The translations under genes and the position numbers were made by a program. This document shows, in pieces, positions 5,554 through 7,259 of a DNA stretch of 7,259 nt. The stretch comes from Candidatus Rokuibacteriota bacterium (GTDB lineage Bacteria; Methylomirabilota; Methylomirabilia; Rokubacteriales; CSP1-6): positions 1 to 7,259 of the forward strand of contig JACOVB010000406.1 of the NCBI GenBank assembly GCA_016177555.1, written 5' to 3'. The stretch's first letter is position 1. Every line of letters begins with the position of its first letter. Under the pieces are notes generated by a model, which saw only the letters and a list, made by a program, of their open reading frames with translations, did not search any database and had not been told where the DNA came from.

Positions 5554-7023
5554 ATGACACGCGAGGCGATACGCGAGATCCGTCACCAGGGGACCGAGCA
5601 AAGCCCCCGACTGCCCGTCACCAGCACCGGGATCAACCCCTGCGAGCACTTCGACGCCCTGCTCAACGCCTCCTTCGACGGCTTCGTGGTGGTCGACGCC
5701 CACGGCACGGTGCTCAAGGTCAACAAGGCCTATGTGCGCATCGCCGGGCTCCGCGAGGAGGACATCGTCAACCAGAACATGGTGGACGTGGTCAAGAAGG
5801 GCGTGCTCAAGCACTCGGTGAGCCTGGAGGTCATCAAGCGGCGCATCCCCATCACGATGATGCACACCTACCCGACGGGGAGCACGGCCCTGGTGACGGG
5901 AACGCCGGTCTTCGACGAGGACGGCCAGCTGGTCCTGGTCATCGTCAATGTCCGCGACATCACCCAGCTGAACAAGCTGCGCGAGCGCCTGGGGCAGCAG
6001 GCCGTGGCCGGCGAGCCCAACGAGTCCATCTTCCTCAGCCCCGAGTACGCCGACCTGCCCACCTTCAACCTGGTGATCCACAGCGACAAGATGAAGCGCT
6101 GCCTCTGGGCGGCGCTCAAGGTCGCGAAGTACGACTCCCCCGTGCTGATCCTCGGGGAGTCGGGGGTGGGCAAGGGGCGCTTCGCCAGGCTCATCCACGA
6201 CGGCAGTCTGCAGCGGGGAGGGCCGTTCGTCCACCTCAACTGCGGCGCGATTCCCGAGCCCCTCGTGGAGTCGGAGCTGTTCGGGTACGAGCGGGGCGCC
6301 TTCACGGGCGCGCTGACGAGCGGGAAAGCGGGCCAGTTCGAGCTGGCCCAGAACGGGACGATCTTCCTGGACGAGATCGGAGAGCTGAGCCTGAGCTTGC
6401 AGGTCAAGCTGTTGAACGTGATCGACGAGAAGCGGGTCCAGCGCCTCGGCGGACGCCATTCGATCGCCATCAACGCGCGGCTGATCGCGGCGACCAACCG
6501 CGACCTCAAGGCGATGGTCGCCGAGGGAAGGTTCCGGGAGGATCTCTACTTCCGCCTCAACGTGGTGCCCCTCCGGATCCCCGCCCTGCGCGAGCGCCCC
6601 GAGGATATCCCGGTGATGGTCACCACGTTCCTCGAATCGCTGAGCCGGAAACACGGAGTGCGCAAGCGGGTGGTGCCCGAGGTCCTCCAGGTCCTCAGTG
6701 ACTATCACTACCCGGGCAATGTCCGGGAGCTCGAGAACATCCTGGAGCGCCTGGCGATCCTCTCCGACGGCGAAGAGATCCAGGTGGCGCATCTCAGCCT
6801 CTGCGCCTTCGAGGCGGCGCGCCGGGAGTTGCCCGTGGACACGAGCCTTCTGTCCGGGCTCAGTGACATGACGGACCTGTTCGAGGCCCGCGTCCTGCGC
6901 CAGGCCCTCGATCAGTGCCGCACCATGCGGGCGGCCGCGGCGAAGCTCGGGATCAGCGTCCCGACGCTGTGGCGGAAGCTGCGGAAGCACAAGCTGCAGG
7001 TGGCGCGCGCCGTCAAGGGCTAG
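5554..7023 (+). CDS. Sigma-54-dependent transcriptional activator (PAS-AAA+-Fis HTH)
   Basis: The 489-residue bacterial enhancer-binding protein has three parts. A PAS sensor spans about residues 30-140 (FDGFVVVDAHGTVLKVNKAY, ending NVRDIT). The AAA+ domain (about 170-405) has Walker A GESGVGKG (201-208), ELFGYERGAFTGA with the sigma-54-contacting GAFTGA loop (248-253), Walker B TIFLDE (269-274), sensor I ATNRDL (312-317), the arginine-finger region FREDLYFRLNV (326-336) and sensor II YPGNVREL (385-392). A C-terminal Fis-type helix-turn-helix lies at about 455-478 (AAAAKLGISVPTLWRKL). There is no response-regulator receiver domain, so it probably responds to a ligand through PAS. The start at 5554 is set by GGAGG seven bases upstream. 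It is divergent from the pxp operon, whose promoter has a -24/-12 site, and is the obvious candidate activator. Walker A ends K-G where most of the family has K-E. Confidence 0.96.
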   Translation: MTREAIREIRHQGTEQSPRLPVTSTGINPCEHFDALLNASFDGFVVVDAHGTVLKVNKAYVRIAGLREEDIVNQNMVDVVKKGVLKHSVSLEVIKRRIPITMMHTYPTGSTALVTGTPVFDEDGQLVLVIVNVRDITQLNKLRERLGQQAVAGEPNESIFLSPEYADLPTFNLVIHSDKMKRCLWAALKVAKYDSPVLILGESGVGKGRFARLIHDGSLQRGGPFVHLNCGAIPEPLVESELFGYERGAFTGALTSGKAGQFELAQNGTIFLDEIGELSLSLQVKLLNVIDEKRVQRLGGRHSIAINARLIAATNRDLKAMVAEGRFREDLYFRLNVVPLRIPALRERPEDIPVMVTTFLESLSRKHGVRKRVVPEVLQVLSDYHYPGNVRELENILERLAILSDGEEIQVAHLSLCAFEAARRELPVDTSLLSGLSDMTDLFEARVLRQALDQCRTMRAAAAKLGISVPTLWRKLRKHKLQVARAVKG

Positions 7024-7026
7024 CCG

Positions 7027-7060
7027 CCGGCCCCGGCGACCTGTTCGCCGCCGGGGCCGG
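7027..7060. terminator. GC-rich hairpin between convergent genes
   Basis: A perfect 12-bp stem (CCGGCCCCGGCG, 7027-7038, with CGCCGGGGCCGG, 7049-7060) closes a 10-base loop, four bases after the regulator stop and 16 bases before the end of the convergent gene. No T-tract follows on either strand, so it is not a canonical intrinsic terminator. Its position between two converging stop codons fits a bidirectional terminator or mRNA-end stabiliser. Confidence 0.5.
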
Positions 7061-7075
7061 GACCGGTGCGGGATC

Positions 7076-7259
7076 TCAGACCAGCGGAACCTCGAGAATC
7101 TCCCCGACGGGGAACTTCGTCATCACTTCCACGCCGCTCTTGGTGACCCGGACCATCTCCTCGATGCGCACGCCATGCACGCCCGGCCGGCCGTGCTGGG
7201 TCTCGATGGCGAACGTCATGTTCTCTTCCAGCGGGATGTCGGGCGGGTTGAGCGACACC
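7076..7259 (-). CDS. M24 family metallopeptidase / creatinase-like protein, C-terminal fragment
   Basis: Only the last 60 or so codons are inside the window; the gene enters from the right edge and ends at TGA (7078-7076). An apparent GTG start at 7258 is just an internal Val codon. The fragment shows the C-terminal pita-bread signature of the Xaa-Pro aminopeptidase/creatinase family: MTFAIETQ with its metal-ligand Glu, then GVRIEEMVRVTKSGVEVMTKFP, where the Glu of RIEE is the last metal ligand. Family members are cytosolic, usually two-metal, hydrolases of Xaa-Pro peptides or, in the creatinase branch, of creatine. The part that would separate these is missing. It converges on the regulator and is not in the pxp operon, but hydrolysis of an amide or amino-acid derivative would suit the neighbourhood. 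Confidence 0.85.
   Translation of the reverse strand, partial: VSLNPPDIPLEENMTFAIETQHGRPGVHGVRIEEMVRVTKSGVEVMTKFPVGEILEVPLV

Noticed and set aside
5503..6990. A 495-codon open frame antisense to the sigma-54 activator.
   Set aside because: It lies entirely opposite a gene with all expected motifs, has the His/Asp/Leu/Arg-rich composition typical of antisense frames in high-GC DNA, and shows no family motif.
1..7259. CRISPR arrays, tRNA or rRNA genes, and complete insertion sequences.
   Set aside because: No regularly spaced direct repeats, no tRNA-like cloverleaf segment, no rRNA-like sequence and no transposase motif were seen on either strand.

Overview
The window is a high-GC bacterial segment with tight gene packing, GGAGG-type ribosome binding sites and a sigma-54 control module. 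No rRNA, tRNA or other taxonomic marker is present. Base composition, the mixture of gene families and an intergenic inverted repeat of a kind I associate with uncultivated soil or sediment bacteria (Rokubacteria / Methylomirabilota / deltaproteobacterial-like genomes) suggest an environmental metagenome lineage. That placement is weak inference.

Layout. (1) A leftward operon on the minus strand runs from about 5165 to 426, perhaps to 19. In transcription order it encodes a PxpB/KipI-type protein (5131-4307), a PxpC/KipA-type protein (4314-3304, overlapping by 8 bases), a PxpA/LamB-YcsF protein (3278-2505), a short-chain dehydrogenase/reductase (2502-1711, two bases after the previous stop), an MFS permease (1673-426) and a 75-residue unknown protein (246-19). 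(2) The 422-base divergent intergenic region (5132-5553) holds a well-matched sigma-54 (-24/-12) promoter in front of the operon, a 127-150 base MITE-like inverted repeat, and a less GC-rich stretch beside the regulator. (3) A rightward gene (5554-7023) encodes a PAS-AAA+-Fis-type HTH sigma-54 activator. (4) A 12-bp GC-rich hairpin lies between that gene and a convergent, edge-truncated M24 metallopeptidase/creatinase-family gene (7076-7259).

How the parts fit. The PAS domain of the activator probably senses a small molecule and drives the sigma-54 promoter of the divergent operon. The operon would import a substrate through the MFS permease, process it with the PxpABC-like ATP-dependent amide/lactam-opening machinery, and carry out an NAD(P)-dependent redox step with the SDR. 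The Pxp set is not the textbook 5-oxoprolinase. PxpB looks like the free-standing version of the urea-carboxylase AHS1 domain, including its C-terminal tail, and PxpA has lost several residues usual in E. coli-type PxpA. The substrate may therefore be a different cyclic or linear amide/urea-type compound. The most interesting proposal for this window is a sigma-54-controlled uptake and degradation operon for an unidentified lactam- or ureido-type compound.
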